Positions 10,685-23,323 of a DNA stretch of 64,000 bases are shown one piece after another. The DNA lies in contig JACDOX010000016.1 of the NCBI GenBank assembly GCA_014549065.1, forward strand, positions 4,751,803-4,815,802, in the 5' to 3' direction. The notes below the pieces were generated by a model that ran no database searches, was not told the origin of the DNA, and saw only the letters and a program-made list of their open reading frames with translations. Each line of letters starts with the position of its first letter. The stretch's first letter is position 1. Source of the DNA: Cardinalis cardinalis (lineage: Eukaryota; Chordata; Aves; Passeriformes; Cardinalidae). Position numbers and translations under genes: made by a program.

Positions 10685-13600
10685 CTATGCTTTGTTTTTG
10701 GATGGGTCTTGCTTGTTTCTTCTCTTTACATCCCAATTATAAACTCTAGCCATATCTGAGGGTGTGGAATTAAGGAAACNGCTCATGCTATCAGAAAAGA
10801 GGAAAAAAAATTTTTATAAAAAGAGAAAGAGCAGTTTACAGAGTTGGCCACTTAGTTACAACAGTCAGTACAGAAAGCATTTCATGGAAGGGCTGACTTG
10901 GTGCAGAGCTTCAGCTCTCAGGAACACTGGTAACTGTTGGTAACTGCAGTATTTAGATCATTACTTAAAAAACCTCCAAAAAGATATTGCAGAGAAACAC
11001 NGTTTTAGTTTTGCCTAACTCTTCACTGATTTCAAGCTGCCCACATCAGCTGTATTTGCCTCTTTCAGGCATCCTAAACTCCTGCTGTACTAAGACAGCT
11101 CAAGTATCAACCTGAAAGAACAAGCAGTTGTGCCTTCATTAAACTAAATCTAATGCTTCAGTTAATGGCTACACTCATTCAAATAGTTTTAGACTAGAAA
11201 GTATAAAAAACAACCCCACATACCCAGGAGGTGGTTCATGACAGTATAAAGAAATTTTAAAAACAANGAGCACAGCCCAAGCCAGTCCCTTGCTTGCTGC
11301 AGCAGGGCTTGTGCTGCTTGGAGGCAGCAGCAAAGGCTGTGATGGGCAACAAAGCACAATGTTCATGTGTTCTAGAGGAAAGGTCACTGTGGTGACCCTG
11401 TGGCTTTAAGGTGGTCACCTGGGCATCAACCCAACCTTCCAGCTCACTCTGCAGCCAGTCTGGGTTGCAAGCACTGCACTAGATTTCATGAGGACATATA
11501 CACAGGTTTTGTTACCTCTCACACACCAGCCTCCAACTCAGCCCTGCAACACAATATTCCATTACATTGCCAGGACAGTAAAGTTCACAGGTGCTACAGA
11601 ATTTTGAGGCAGCCAGTCTAAGATAAATACACATCAAAAAGTTGGTTGTTACCTGGATGTTGGCTTTCAAAACCATCTCCTCCCCGCCATGAATGAAAAG
11701 GATACTGACTTCTGTAGTGGTGAACTGATCTCTAAGAAAATCCAGGTCTTCCTCTAGAAGATNGAGGTTTTTTGTGGCTGTTGACAAATTCTTCTCTAAC
11801 AGAGCCTGAGCTTCATCAATATCATATTCAAGCATCACGTTGGCCTGAAAAAGAAAGATTGATAAAACCTTTTAATCTTGCATTGTAAGGACTAAGCCCC
11901 ACCAAGTGTATTTTAGGCTGTTGTTAAAACTAATCCCGTTAACAACAGACTGTCCTGACAGGCCAAGCAAGATTCAGGACAGGCAATGCCCAAATCCACT
12001 TGAGGCCTCCACCCCTTCAGTAACTGAGTAACAAATCTCTCTAGTGACTTAAAGTTAAGCTCTCTCCCTATAGCTAAGCAAGAAGGGANTTCTTCCCCTG
12101 TGGATCACATTCAGCCTTTCAGGTATAAGCATCTCATCCTCACTGTATTTGAAAAGTGAGACCTTACATTTCTTAGCAGCACCTTCCAGGTGCCACACAA
12201 CTCTAGAAACGGTTTCTGTTGGATTCAAGATAAACCTCAGGCTCTGTGTGGAACTCTAACAAACAGCTGGCACTGTCAGTAACAAGAGCTACTACAGGTA
12301 TTAGAGATACAACAGGTATAAAAGTCCTCTCTGATGCTGTGGTGATGATTTTTAATCCACACATGGTTGTTTCAGTAAGAAGCTACCACAGGATGAGATA
12401 AAAGAGCAGTATCAGGTGAAAATGCACCAATGAAGCTTTGTCCTATTCAAGAACTGTGAACTGAATGGAGCCACAGTCTGTGACTGACAGGATCCCACAG
12501 AAGGCTACACGAAGCTGCCAGAGCTGGATGATTTGTTCTCTAAAGCAAGTGGAGGACAGAGATCCCCAGGAACAGTGACACACAGCCCAACACAGAGTGC
12601 AGGCAACAAGCAGGAGAAAGGCAGAAGGCCAAGAACACCTAAATAAAATTGATTGTGTGTGGCATTTCATTACAGCTTTTCAGTGTGAACTGTCAATAAG
12701 GTGAACCTTCTCTGATGTTCTGTTAGGAAATAAACCTGGGATGTTCCATGAAAGTCAGTGTTTATGAACTCTGAAGACAGTCTCCTAATAGTAACAGCTA
12801 TCAGAAAATCTTTTCTTTTTATGATGGAAGTGGGAAAGGTTGGAAGCANCTGTCCAATTAGTCTGGATGGTTCAGGTGTCAACAGTGTTTCTGTCCTAAG
12901 CAAGAGGCTTTGTTTGGCAGCCAACTCTGGGTTTAGGAACATCCATGATTTAAAAGTCTCAAAATAAGCATCAGCAGGTTAATCTCCACATATAATGAAG
13001 CCTCTAAATACAAAATGCTCCAACCTTAGTGCTTAAGTACTTAGGAATCTGGGTTGTGAATGCTGATCCCAGCAGGCTTTAGTGAAAAGTCTACTCTAAA
13101 TGCTGGCAGATACCTGCGAGCAACAGAAATCCCACCTTTCCCTACAAGGGTGCATGAAAAGGGAAAGCAAGAAGCTGAATACAAATAACACAGGGAAGAT
13201 GGGAAGCTACTTGCCAAACTAAGTTATTTTGCTGGGCACATTCCCATGCCAGGCAATGTCATTAATTTGAACCAAAAAGTGACAGAAATGGTAAGGGAAA
13301 CACAAACAAGGTTTTTGGAAAGACCAATCCANCAAAAAGACAATTCTCTGAAGTCTTATTGTTCAGGAACCAAACAGAATGGAACAAGAAATCTTCACTA
13401 ACATACTGAAGTTGCCTGGCTAGATGTGCTCTGCTGCCATGGTGCAGCACCATCAACAGAATCATGCCCACTACAACCAGGGCAGACAGCAACCAAAACT
13501 CCTTCACAAGCCTTTTACAAGTTANAAAAACAGTTTCAGAGAAAGTTCCATTTTACTTACCCCCAACCACAAACAAACTTTATCTGTAGGAGGAACTGAA

Positions 13601-16600
13601 GCTTTGCAGTAGAGATTATCTGCCAATAAAAATCTGGTTTCCATNGGATGTGTGGAATCCTTCAGACAAACGATAAAATTTACAATTGTTATTTTCACTG
13701 GAAANGTTGAAGACAAAACTTAGAATAAAGAGCACACTTTTCTGCTTTCTGCCATTGATGCAGTATTAACTTGTGTGGATTTCTACAGAACTTTACTTCA
13801 ACACTAAAGATAGAGCTCCAAGAATAATGCATTTTTAAAAGATATATTTAAAAACAATACAGAAATCTCTATAAAGAATGGAGATGAAGTCAAAGCTTAG
13901 CTGCAATCTATACACTATTAAAAATGAAGTTTGCATTACAAACATTAACTGGTTTTGAACTAACTTTCAAAAAGTACCACATACCTTTAAAAATAATTCT
14001 GTTATTTATAAAGGCATATTAAGTGTGCTCTCCAAAACATTTCTTGCAATGTGTTCTGTTAGGGTGGAAAGGTAGTTAGCTTTTCTCATACTCATTAGAT
14101 ATTCAAAATAATTTACCTTTTTCTTCTGCATGTGTTTTAAAATTTCTAATGTCTGTTTAATTTCAGGAATCTGACTTTTTAGCCTGTGAATTAATAACAG
14201 TCATAATTTATTATTTTACAGAGACACAAAGTTTCCTAAACAAGTGATCACTTTTATTATACAGTCCACCCTCCATTTTAAATCTTGTTAACAGCTTCTT
14301 CCAGCTTACAAAAGCAGGTTTGAAATACATGGCATGTAAAGGCAGCTCAGCTCCAGCTTCACCTGCCCCTCACAACAGCAAGGCTGGCTGGCTTTGGAAG
14401 CACAGCAATCCACTCAGCTTTCACATGGACCAACACACAGCAACAGTAACACACCCCTTTCACTAAAACAGTACATTCCAAATATTTGTCATCTCCCAGA
14501 GGACAGGGAAACCTCAGCAGAAATACAGGGTGAAACCACTGCAGGTAAAACAAAACCAGTGTGTTTTTTCTGAGGTTCATGGGCTATTCTGACAGTGAGA
14601 GCCACAGGACTCTACACTGTTCAAGCAAAAGCTCTCCAGAGCTGAGGGCGCTGCTCTCCCTGACAGCCCTGGCAGAGGCACTGGCATCCCCACAGCCTCC
14701 CAGGCCACTAGACTTATTATCTTAAAAAATAGAACTGTGCTAAACATTTCCCAAATCTGCAAAAATTACAACTTACCTCCTTTTCTTTTGAGCAAGATTA
14801 AGTTCCAGAAATTTATACTTCTGATACTGCTCATCCAACTTCTTAAGAACTATATCTGCTGTCTCATTTCCAGGCTGTTTCATAAAAGAATCTACATCTT
14901 CCTTTAAGGGGAGAAAGAAACCCTCAGTGTTAGAAGAGTTTTATGGAAATCCCAGACAGAGACATGCTATCATCTTACTGCAGCTACATCTAGAGGGGGT
15001 TTGAAATAGAAACAAACTTTTTTTCTGGACTGGAGTACAAAAGCATTTTGTTTCTTTTCTTAGTAATCTCTTCATGTCCCCCTCCCTGCTTTTTTTTTTG
15101 GTAGGGAACTAAGGGATAGGTGCAAGGATTACTCCATAACCATANTTGTGGGTACATGGTTAGTGGTGCTTTCAGTCCTGGCTGGTGTCAAGTGCCACCT
15201 TGCAGGGGTGGGTGGGTGTCCATGGGGCATGGCTGAACCTGGCTTTCCTACCTGTAAAGCAGGGATAATGCTTCTCTGTGGCTAACCAGATTATGAACTA
15301 TTTTGGATAAAACTGATGAAGGAAATGAGCCTGATCAAGCATGTTGTGGCAGAGGAAGATGCAAAGGGGGTAAAAATGAGGTATCTGCTCAGGCAGGCAC
15401 TATGGAAGTGAACAGCCTGGTTTCAAAAGCTCCTTCCATAGTTAGCAGGAACCCACAGAAACCCCCAGAGAACAACTCCAGCCAGTCCTACCATTAACTG
15501 ACAGTGAGAGCCAGGGACTGGCAGGAAAAGCTGCCAGAGAAGAAAGGCCTGAGCCAGCAAGGATGTCAACCTTGGCATGTGCCTCCTTCAGAACCCCAGG
15601 AAGCAGCTCATCTGCTGGGGCCAGTGTTCCCAGCTGCTGAAAGGTACATCAGGCCAGGCCATGCATTTCTGTCCTCACCACCATGTACACACAACGTTCC
15701 AGACAACCCCACTCTCCCACTGANGTAATTCTGCCCTTGTCTACACAAGCTCAGTAAAATCTGATGGAAGCCCTACCACAGGCCTCTTCAGCTCCTCCTT
15801 TTGAACTTGGTGTCTCCATTCCAGAAANAGACTGTAATATGTTACTAAAGTGNTATCAGAGATGGAGCTGCTCCCCCTCATTATGATGCCTTAACTCTTT
15901 GGGCTAAAGAAAGTTACTAGGAAATTACTGAATCTGGTAAGGAGTCCCTGCCTCCCTTATCATAAAGGAAATCTGTAGCAGAACATGAACTGCACAAACT
16001 ACAGCAGGCAGCATTGTCCAGATCCAAACTCAAGAGACCCCACCTCAGACTGTCTGAAAAATGCCTCAAGCTACCTCACAGTCAGGGAAGCCTTTCTGCC
16101 TCTGGATAAAGCTCCCAGAGAAGTCTTCAACAAAGAAAACAAGGATTAGGTTTGGAAAAGTGTTGTCAAAGTGAGGCCTGAGGATAGTGTGAAATGGAAC
16201 TCCCTCTTGTGGAAGCAGCTGTGCTTGTTTAAACCACCTAGGGCAGAAAGCAAAAGCAGGGGGCAGCAGCTCCCCCACACCTGCCTGGCACCCAGCTCCC
16301 ATCTGTCTGTGCACAGGGACAGGACTGAAACAAAGATGCTGAGAAGTGAATCCAGAAGTAAATCAGCCCCCNACATACTGGTGATCTCCTTCCTCTACAC
16401 AGTGTCCCAGATCAAGGTGAGCTCAGATTTACCCCCAGNGTTTTCCAGCTGGGGCTTCCAAGCCTGGTCAGGCTCTTGTCCCACCTCCCCATCTGCAAGG
16501 CTGAGGCACAGTCACTTCTTTAAGCTTGACCAGAGCAGCTCTGAGGCACAGCTGGCTGCCAAAGCCATTAGGATCCCCACTTNGTGGTGTATTCCACAGC

Positions 16601-18973
16601 ACCTCCGCTGCAGAATTCTCACAACACTTACAGCTTCTGCAGGGACCTGCCAAAACTCATCTGTATCTTTTTAGGAAGAGAATTCACTGGCAAAGCAGCA
16701 TTTTGCAAACCNCAAGCCAAGGCCCAGGAATGCTCTGCAGAACCCTGAAGTGCAGCAGGATAGCACATTCCCACGTGTCCCTGGGGTTCTCTTCTGAGTG
16801 ATGACCCAAATAAAGAGCTGCAGGCACTCACNCTGCAGAGCTTCATCACCTGGGGGCATGTGCAGAGAACATGACAAGAGACACCTACTGCAGACCTGCA
16901 GCCTCACATCTGCTGAGGAAGGCAGAACAAAGAAGGCATTTCATTTGGAAAGGTCTGGGCAACAGCTCAAAACCACCACAGCTGAAACTTCTGTTTTGAG
17001 AGTTTGTAATCCAGTAAAACTCTCTTCTTAACACTACTTACTCTGAGTGCTGAACACCACTTGGAACCTGGAGAGGGACAAGAGTGTACAGAACAACTGC
17101 CTCAGAGAAGACATGAGCCATAAAACGTGTGAGGAGCCTCTACTGACAGGAAACATCTCTGAAGACAAGATCCACAGTGAGACTGCCCATGCAGCATGTG
17201 GGGGGGACAATGCCAAGCAAGAGATCAGCAAGTCTTTAAATGCTTTTGAAACAGAAATCTATTTTCTGAAATAAAAAAAGCTCTAGTAAAACCTACCCTC
17301 AAGACAGTATTTTNACTCTGCAGAGCAGAATACCATTACAACTCCTCAGTGCAGGCTTATTTTGAATAAAAGAAAGTCTATTTTAACATCTACATCCAAG
17401 TACTCTATGATCACCACCGAGGAGCTTTTCTGCAGACACACCTGTATTTGATCAGCACACCTCTCAAATCTGAGAATCAGGGAGTTTCCAAGATGTTCAG
17501 ATCCAGAGATTATGAAAATCCTCAAGGTTCTGAAGAACTGAAGAGAATCACAGGACTTAGGCACAGCCCCAGTACTCTTGGAGCCATGTGACACAGCACA
17601 CAAGATACTTCAGACACGGGNACTGAAAGGAAACTACATGGAACCAAACACAGCAGCTACAGAGGCAGCCACCAGCATGGGATGAGGGATGTGACAGATG
17701 TCCTTAGAGTGTTTGCTGAGGCTGTTTATNTCCTGCTTCCTGCCAGGGTGGCCACCTTGACTGTAGAGTCAGCAGAGACCACAGGTTCTCCTCTGTCAGG
17801 ATCAGTCAGGTCTCACAGGGCAGCTGAAGACATGGCCCTTCCTTTCACTTTGATCTTTGCTGGTCTCTCACGAGGCACAGAAGGAACCTAGCTGGAAGAA
17901 GTAATGGTTTTCCAGCCCAATAAGGATTTGTCAGATCCTAACTNTTGTTAAAAAACCTTAAAGGAAAAGGAGGAACTGGACCACTGGAAGTAANTGCACT
18001 GTACCTGTCTGGTCAGGTCCTATGCCCAGACAAGACACAGCAGCAGTACAAGCACTGCATCTAGAAACACCAAAATGCAAGTCAAACAAATTTATCTCTA
18101 TAAAAGCAGTTATATCAGATGNGGCAGACATCTAACACTTCCCAAGATCACCAAGGCAGCTAGGTACAGCCACTGTGATCAATAGTTATTGATCAAAGGA
18201 AATAAAACAGCAATCAAGACTGTATACCAAGAGTGAGCTCACAGCTGAAAGTGGACAACAGATGATTGTGAGATTATGCCACTGCATCAGTTACTGATTT
18301 CTGCTTTTGAACCCCTCAATAGAATCATCATACCCTCGGAACATCAGTTTTCAAAGCTGAATAAACAAGTTCGGCCTGTTTTCCAGAAAATGCACATTTG
18401 CTGGTTTTCAAGAACACATACGTGCTTCTGAAAAGTGAATTTTCTCACCAGTGTAGAACTTGATTAAGAGTCGAAGATGCACGGAAAGGTGTTTGGAGCA
18501 GGGCACGTTATCCATGGAGCAGGAGCAGCCAGGCGTGCCCCGCCCGGTGCGTGCCGGAGGGCTCTCCCCACACGCCGCTCACCGCCGAGCCCGGCAGCGC
18601 AATAACGCGGCACTGCTGAACGCGGGCAGCTCGGGATGGAACAGGACAATCACCCGGGAAAAGGCCCGGACTGAGGCCGNGCAGGGCCTCCACCGCCCTC
18701 ACCCNCGGTACCGCCCGCCGGCCGAGGTGCCGCCTCACGGGGCCGGGCCCGGCTGGCGGAGCGCAGCCCCCACCCCTCGGCCCCGCACCGCATGAACGCC
18801 GCCTCGGGGACGCCCAGCCCCACTGCCCAGACCCTTCCCCAGGAACCCCGCCCCAGGGCTGCCCAGCCGCGCTCGCCGCCCCCACTCACCACGAACGCCG
18901 CCTCAGGGATGCCGAGCGGGCCACGCTTCCCGCCCGCCGCTGCCGCCGCCTCGCTGCCTCCGGCCGCCGCCAT
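10685..18973 (-). CDS. VBP1: VBP1, prefoldin subunit 3 (6 coding exons)
   Basis: Coding exons, in transcript order, are 18890-18973, about 14776-14901, 14117-14183, 13561-13659, 11706-11844 and 10685-10755. They join in frame to about 194 aa; human VBP1 is about 197 aa. All junctions have GT donors and AG acceptors. Exon 1 encodes an Ala/Gly-rich start and GIPEAAFV. Exons 2 and 3 encode the first coiled-coil helix (EDVDSFMKQPGN through LAQKKRR to HMQKKK). Exon 4 encodes METRFLLADNLYCKA and VCLWLG. Exon 5 encodes the second helix (MLEYDIDEAQALL to FTTTEV). Exon 6 encodes MARVYNWDVKRRNKQ and the stop. VBP1 is an alpha-type subunit of the hexameric prefoldin chaperone, which hands unfolded actin and tubulin to the CCT chaperonin; it also binds the VHL tumour suppressor. 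Exon 1 exists in two tandem copies; the copy listed is the one nearest exon 2. Exon 2's low boundary may be off by one base. Confidence 0.96.
10756..18889 (-). other. VBP1: VBP1 introns 1-5
   Basis: Introns are 14902-18889 (4.0 kb), 14184-14775, 13660-14116, 11845-13560 and 10756-11705. I see no nested gene or nameable transposon in them. Intron 1 contains only short overlapping open frames without domain signal. The left boundary of the VBP1-promoter duplication (18706) lies inside intron 1, 184 bases downstream of exon 1. Confidence 0.7.
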
Positions 18974-19300
18974 TTGGGAACGGACGGTGCATGCGCGGCG
19001 TGCGCCACAGGCGTCATCGCGTCAGCGCCGAGCGGGGCGCGGGCACCGCCCATTGGCCGAGGAGGGTGCGGAGGCGGGGCAGGAAGGGAAGGCTCCGGTG
19101 CGGAAGGGAAGGCTCCGGCAGGAAGGGGCAGGCTCCATTATGAAAGAGAAGGCTCCGGCAGCGGAGGCTGGCCGGGACTGTGAGCGCCTTGCCTGCCCTA
19201 TCCCGGGAAGGAGGTGCCGCCTGCCCCACCCTGTGTGTGCTTCTGCCTGCGGAGGAAGCGGCCTTGTTTCCAAACGCTCTGCCTCTCCCACACCGTGACA
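18530..19300 (-). promoter_or_regulatory. VBP1: VBP1 CpG-island promoter, copy A
   Basis: CpG-dense sequence surrounds VBP1 exon 1. Upstream on the minus strand there is a CCAAT box at 19052-19056, two CRE-like TGACGC/ATGACGCC motifs near 19012-19025, and a short GC-rich minisatellite at about 19080-19165. The start codon lies in an AAATGGCGGC context, which resembles a YY1 site. No TATA box is visible. These are typical features of a housekeeping promoter; the exact start site is not visible from sequence. Confidence 0.75.
19081..19165. repeat. Short GC-rich minisatellite in the VBP1 promoter
   Basis: A motif close to GGAAGGGAAGGCTCCGGCAG is repeated about four times with variation (AAGGCTCCGG, CAGGCTCCAT, AAGGCTCCGG). 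The same array appears in the second duplication copy at about 21865-21955. Confidence 0.65.
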
Positions 19301-21497
19301 AGCCAAATAGAGCCAACAGGAGCAATGCCTTTAGCAGTCTACAATAAGCATTTTTAAAGGATCAGCGGCAGTGCCTGCCCTGCATTCACACGCGCACGCT
19401 GCTCCCCGCTGGCCGGCCCGTGCTCTCGCAGATGGCTCGCTGCATGCAGCCCGGCCGAGCCCGCAGCTCATCGCTGCTGCCCGGGCCTCAGCTCTGAGAT
19501 GGAGACCAACACGAATAAACTACTAAACAGTCCGAGCTCACAACTGAAAACATATCTCTGAAAGCTAAAGAAACAAAAATACAACTATTAAATACTACTC
19601 CATTAAAAATGGAGCTTTCTGCTGTAGAAAGAAGGCGCAGCTGCAGCATCCCCATGTCCTTGCCCTGTCACAAGCCCTCCACACAGCTGGAATGATGATG
19701 GCTGGGGAATGAACCCAGCTCCAGGCAAACCCAGCCAAGGCTCACAGTGACCCTGGCGCCTTCTCTTCTCCAAGGTAAACACAGAGGTGGAACAAGCCTA
19801 TTAAACACCCTAATTCAGCCATGGCTTATAGGCATTATAGAAAGCCTTAAGCCTGAGAACACAAAAAATGATCACATATACACATGCCTTGCATATGCCA
19901 AAGTTTATTTTTTTCCAAAACCTGTTTCATCAAATATGTGGATATGAGCAGTTTTTAAAAAAATGAACAATTTGCATATTAACAAATTGTGAAGTTCCAC
20001 AATTAAAATATCAATACAGCCAGTCTTGTGCTTAGGCTTATTTTTTAAAAAATTCATAGAACATAAATCCTTAGATTTTTTTTTTCCAGTTTGTGGCTAG
20101 TATATTTTCCACACATTCTGTATTATAAAATGAAGGAACTCACAGAAAGGAACATCTGTACAAGAATACATCTGAAAAAAAGCAACCTAAATTATCATAG
20201 CTCCTTTAAAATAAATATCCAATAAAAGGCACAAACCTGTTATGGGAGAAAACATAACATACAAAACAAGACCTATTAAATAAATAAAGTGTGGGTTGGG
20301 GTGAGGGAAATCTGTTCCAGCACCTCTTTTGTCATTGCTCCAAGATGATATTCCAGCCAAACATTTGGTAAAGGATTAAGCTTAATCACAAGGATACACA
20401 TCTGAGATATACTGAAAAGATTTGACGTTACAATTCCTGTTGTAACTGTACCAGTTACTACAATCTCTTTAAATAGATGATCACGAGAATCTGCATAGTG
20501 ATGCAGCAATGTACAGATCAATGACAAGTCAGATACATCTTCAGAGTCATAGCAACAGGTTTTCTATAGTCCTAGCTATCAGTAATGTATAAATGATAAC
20601 ATGTACAGTTTCCATTGCTCAAAAATATAATCTTTTCAATGGAAATAAATGACTGATACAGTGCCTTTAGATGTTATCCTTACAATACAAACTACCCCAA
20701 ACAAAGTTTTCCTTTTTATGTACAAATTAAGCACCGATCCACAGCTGTCTCTATTCTAATTGTAACCCCCCCCCCCCAATCCCTGCCACACATCAAAATA
20801 TCCAGCTGGGGATAGACAGACCCTGTTTTCAATCTTGTAGTCAGAAGTTCTGTTTTTAGTCTTGTGTGTGGTTTTTGCTGTTGGCTTTGTTTTTTTCTTA
20901 AAAGTCCATTTGTTATTTTACCTACAAATATTCCACCACTATGTGCACAGAACAGATTTTTCTAGTACACAGGTCCAAAATTTATTTTAAAAAAATCAGT
21001 AACTTCTTGGAGGCAAAGTCAACCTATATCTAGAGAACATTAGAAAACCCCAGTTATTTAGAGAGGTACATGTTCAAGTCCAAGAGGCCTCACACAATCC
21101 ACCTTTCCAAAGTTCCTCAGAAGCCATCCTATGGCATGTTCCATGACAGCCTGCCTGTAGCAGCACCAGGTCCCAACAGTGAGGCTCAAGTGACCCACTA
21201 AAGTACAATAATGCAAAGTGTACAGCACAAATCAAAATCTGCCTCCTTGTTCAGACAAACATGGAGAGACATCTTAGTCATCAGCTTCCTGAAGTATTCA
21301 GAACATGATTCTGATCCAGTGAGTTGGAAGGAAAATCACATTTATATACATCTCTCTTCACTCCTCACAACTCCTGTTCGCAGTTTCTGCAGGCTGGTAC
21401 AGTCACCCTCAAGAACAACCTTGGTGTTCAAAGTGGGTATTTTTGTGGAGAATAGCCATAAAAGCCTTGACAGCATCCTAAATCCTTGATTTTCACT
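19300..21497. other. AT-rich upstream part of duplication copy A
   Basis: This stretch holds no recognised gene. It contains a poly-C run near 20767, T-rich runs, and a minus-strand open frame at 20276-20527 described separately. A minus-strand ATAAA near 19902 could mark a 3' end if that frame is transcribed. Confidence 0.5.
20276..20527 (-). other. Unidentified 83-codon open frame (copy A)
   Basis: A minus-strand frame of 83 codons starts at an ATG at 20527. It is open upstream without ATG to 20563, where CTATAG precedes it, possibly an acceptor although the tract before it is not pyrimidine-rich. The composition looks protein-like: a hydrophobic start (LICTLLHHYADSRDHLFKE), a Thr/Val-rich strand (VVTGTVTTGIV) and CILVIKLNPLPNVWLEYH. 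I do not recognise a family. It could be a terminal exon of an unknown transcript or a chance frame. An identical copy is at 23072-23323. Confidence 0.25.
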
Positions 21498-21498
21498 N

Positions 21499-22290
21499 CG
21501 GTACCGCCCGCCGGCCGAGGTGCCGCCTCACGGGGCCGGGCCCGGCTGGCGGAGCGCAGCCCCCACCCCTCGGCCCCGCACCGCATGAACGCCGCCTCGG
21601 GGACGCCCAGCCCCACTGCCCAGACCCTTCCCCAGGAACCCCGCCCCAGGGCTGCCCAGCCGCGCTCGCCGCCCCCACTCACCACGAACGCCGCCTCAGG
21701 GATGCCGAGCGGGCCGCGCTTCCCGCCCGCCGCCGCCTCGCTGCCTCCGGCCGCCGCCATTTGGGAACGGACGGTGCATGCGCGGCGTGCGCCACAGGCG
21801 TCATCGCGTCAGCGCCGAGCGGGGCGCGGGCACCGCCCATTGGCCGAGGAGGGTGCGGAGGCGGGGCAGGAAGGGAAGGCTCCGGTGCGGAAGGGAAGGC
21901 TCCGGCAGGAAGGGGCAGGCTCCATTATGAAAGAGAAGGCTCCGGCAGCGGAGGCTGCCTGGGCTGGCCGGGACTGCGAGCGCCTTGCCTGCCCTAGCCC
22001 GGGAAGGAGGTGCCGCCTGCCCCACCCTGTGTGTGCTTCTGCCTGCGGAGGAAGCGGCCTTGTTTCCAAACGCTCTGCCTCTCCCACACCGTGACAAGCC
22101 AAATAGAGCCAACAGGAGCAATGCCTTTAGCAGTCTACAATAAGCATTTTTAAAGGATCAGCGGCAGTGCCTGCCCTGCATTCACACGCGCACGCTGCTC
22201 CCCGCTGGCCGGCCCGTGCTCTCGCAGCCGGCTCGCTGCATGCAGCCCGGCCGAGCCCGCAGCTCATCGCTGCTGCCCGGGCCTCAGCTC
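21499..22290 (-). promoter_or_regulatory. VBP1 CpG-island promoter, copy B
   Basis: This repeats the promoter sequence, including the inverted CCAAT box (21839-21843), CRE-like motifs and the GGCTCCGG minisatellite. If the duplication is real, this is a second, upstream VBP1 promoter. Confidence 0.6.
21683..21760 (-). CDS. VBP1: Second copy of VBP1 coding exon 1
   Basis: This is 78 nt (26 codons) from ATG at 21760 to a GTGAGT donor. It encodes the same product as the other exon 1 but with three Ala instead of five after the first Glu. The frame, start codon and donor are intact, so a transcript starting here could splice to VBP1 exon 2 at 14901 and make a full protein two residues shorter. 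It could also be only a haplotype retained by the assembler. Confidence 0.6.
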
Positions 22291-23071
22291 TGAGATGGAG
22301 ACCAACACGAATAAACTACTAAACAGTCCGAGCTCACAACTGAAAACATATCTCTGAAAGCTAAAGAAACAAAAATACAACTATTAAATACTACTCCATT
22401 AAAAATGGAGCTTTCTGCTGTAGAAAGAAGGCGCAGCTGCAGCATCCCCATGTCCTTGCCCTGTCACAAGCCCTCCACACAGCTGGAATGATGATGGCTG
22501 GGGAATGAACCCAGCTCCAGGCAAACCCAGCCAAGGCTCACAGTGACCCTGGCGCCTTCTCTTCTCCAAGGTAAACACAGAGGTGGAACAAGCCTATTAA
22601 ACACCCTAATTCAGCCATGGCTTATAGGCATTATAGAAAGCCTTAAGCCTGAGAACACAAAAAATGATCACATATACACATGCCTTGCATATGCCAAAGT
22701 TTATTTTTTTCCAAAACCTGTTTCATCAAATATGTGGATATGAGCAGTTTTTAAAAAAATGAACAATTTGCATATTAACAAATTGTGAAGTTCCACAATT
22801 AAAATATCAATACAGCCAGTCTTGTGCTTAGGCTTATTTTTTAAAAAATTCATAGAACATAAATCCTTAGATTTTTTTTTTCCAGTTTGTGGCTAGTATA
22901 TTTTCCACACATTCTGTATTATAAAATGAAGGAACTCACAGAAAGGAACATCTGTACAAGAATACATCTGAAAAAAAGCAACCTAAATTATCATAGCTCC
23001 TTTAAAATAAATATCCAATAAAAGGCACAAACCTGTTATGGGAGAAAACATAACATACAAAACAAGACCTA

Positions 23072-23323
23072 TTAAATAAATAAAGTGTGGGTTGGGGTGA
23101 GGGAAATCTGTTCCAGCACCTCTTTTGTCATTGCTCCAAGATGATATTCCAGCCAAACATTTGGTAAAGGATTAAGCTTAATCACAAGGATACACATCTG
23201 AGATATACTGAAAAGATTTGACGTTACAATTCCTGTTGTAACTGTACCAGTTACTACAATCTCTTTAAATAGATGATCACGAGAATCTGCATAGTGATGC
23301 AGCAATGTACAGATCAATGACAA
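23072..23323 (-). other. Unidentified 83-codon open frame (copy B)
   Basis: This is the duplicated counterpart of the frame at 20276-20527 and encodes the same 83 residues. Because the two copies are nearly identical throughout, its intactness is no evidence of selection. I recognise no family. Confidence 0.25.

Larger units (their letters stand above)
18706..21497. repeat. Tandem segmental duplication, copy A
   Basis: These 2,792 bases are repeated immediately afterwards at 21499-24240 in the same orientation. The unit begins CGGTACCGCCCGCC, inside VBP1 intron 1, and ends AATCCTTGATTTTCACT. It contains VBP1 exon 1 and its promoter, then about 2.4 kb of AT-rich upstream sequence with an 83-codon minus-strand open frame. 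Substitutions between the copies are few, roughly ten by eye. Copy A differs by extra GCTGCC in exon 1, a C12-type homopolymer near 20767, and 38 bases (21369-21406) missing from copy B. Confidence 0.97.

Noticed and set aside
11641..11705. Alternative VBP1 C-terminus (SILFIHGGEEM...)
   Set aside because: It is intron read-through. A donor at 11704-11705 joins the MARVYNWDVKRR exon at 10685-10755 in frame.
18460..19325. Several GC-rich open frames on both strands around VBP1 exon 1
   Set aside because: CpG islands lack stops by composition. Only the VBP1 exon 1 frame continues through valid splice sites to conserved protein.
20767..20778. Poly-C run as a regulatory site
   Set aside because: It is a homopolymer that differs in length between the two duplication copies, so it is best read as slippage or sequencing noise.
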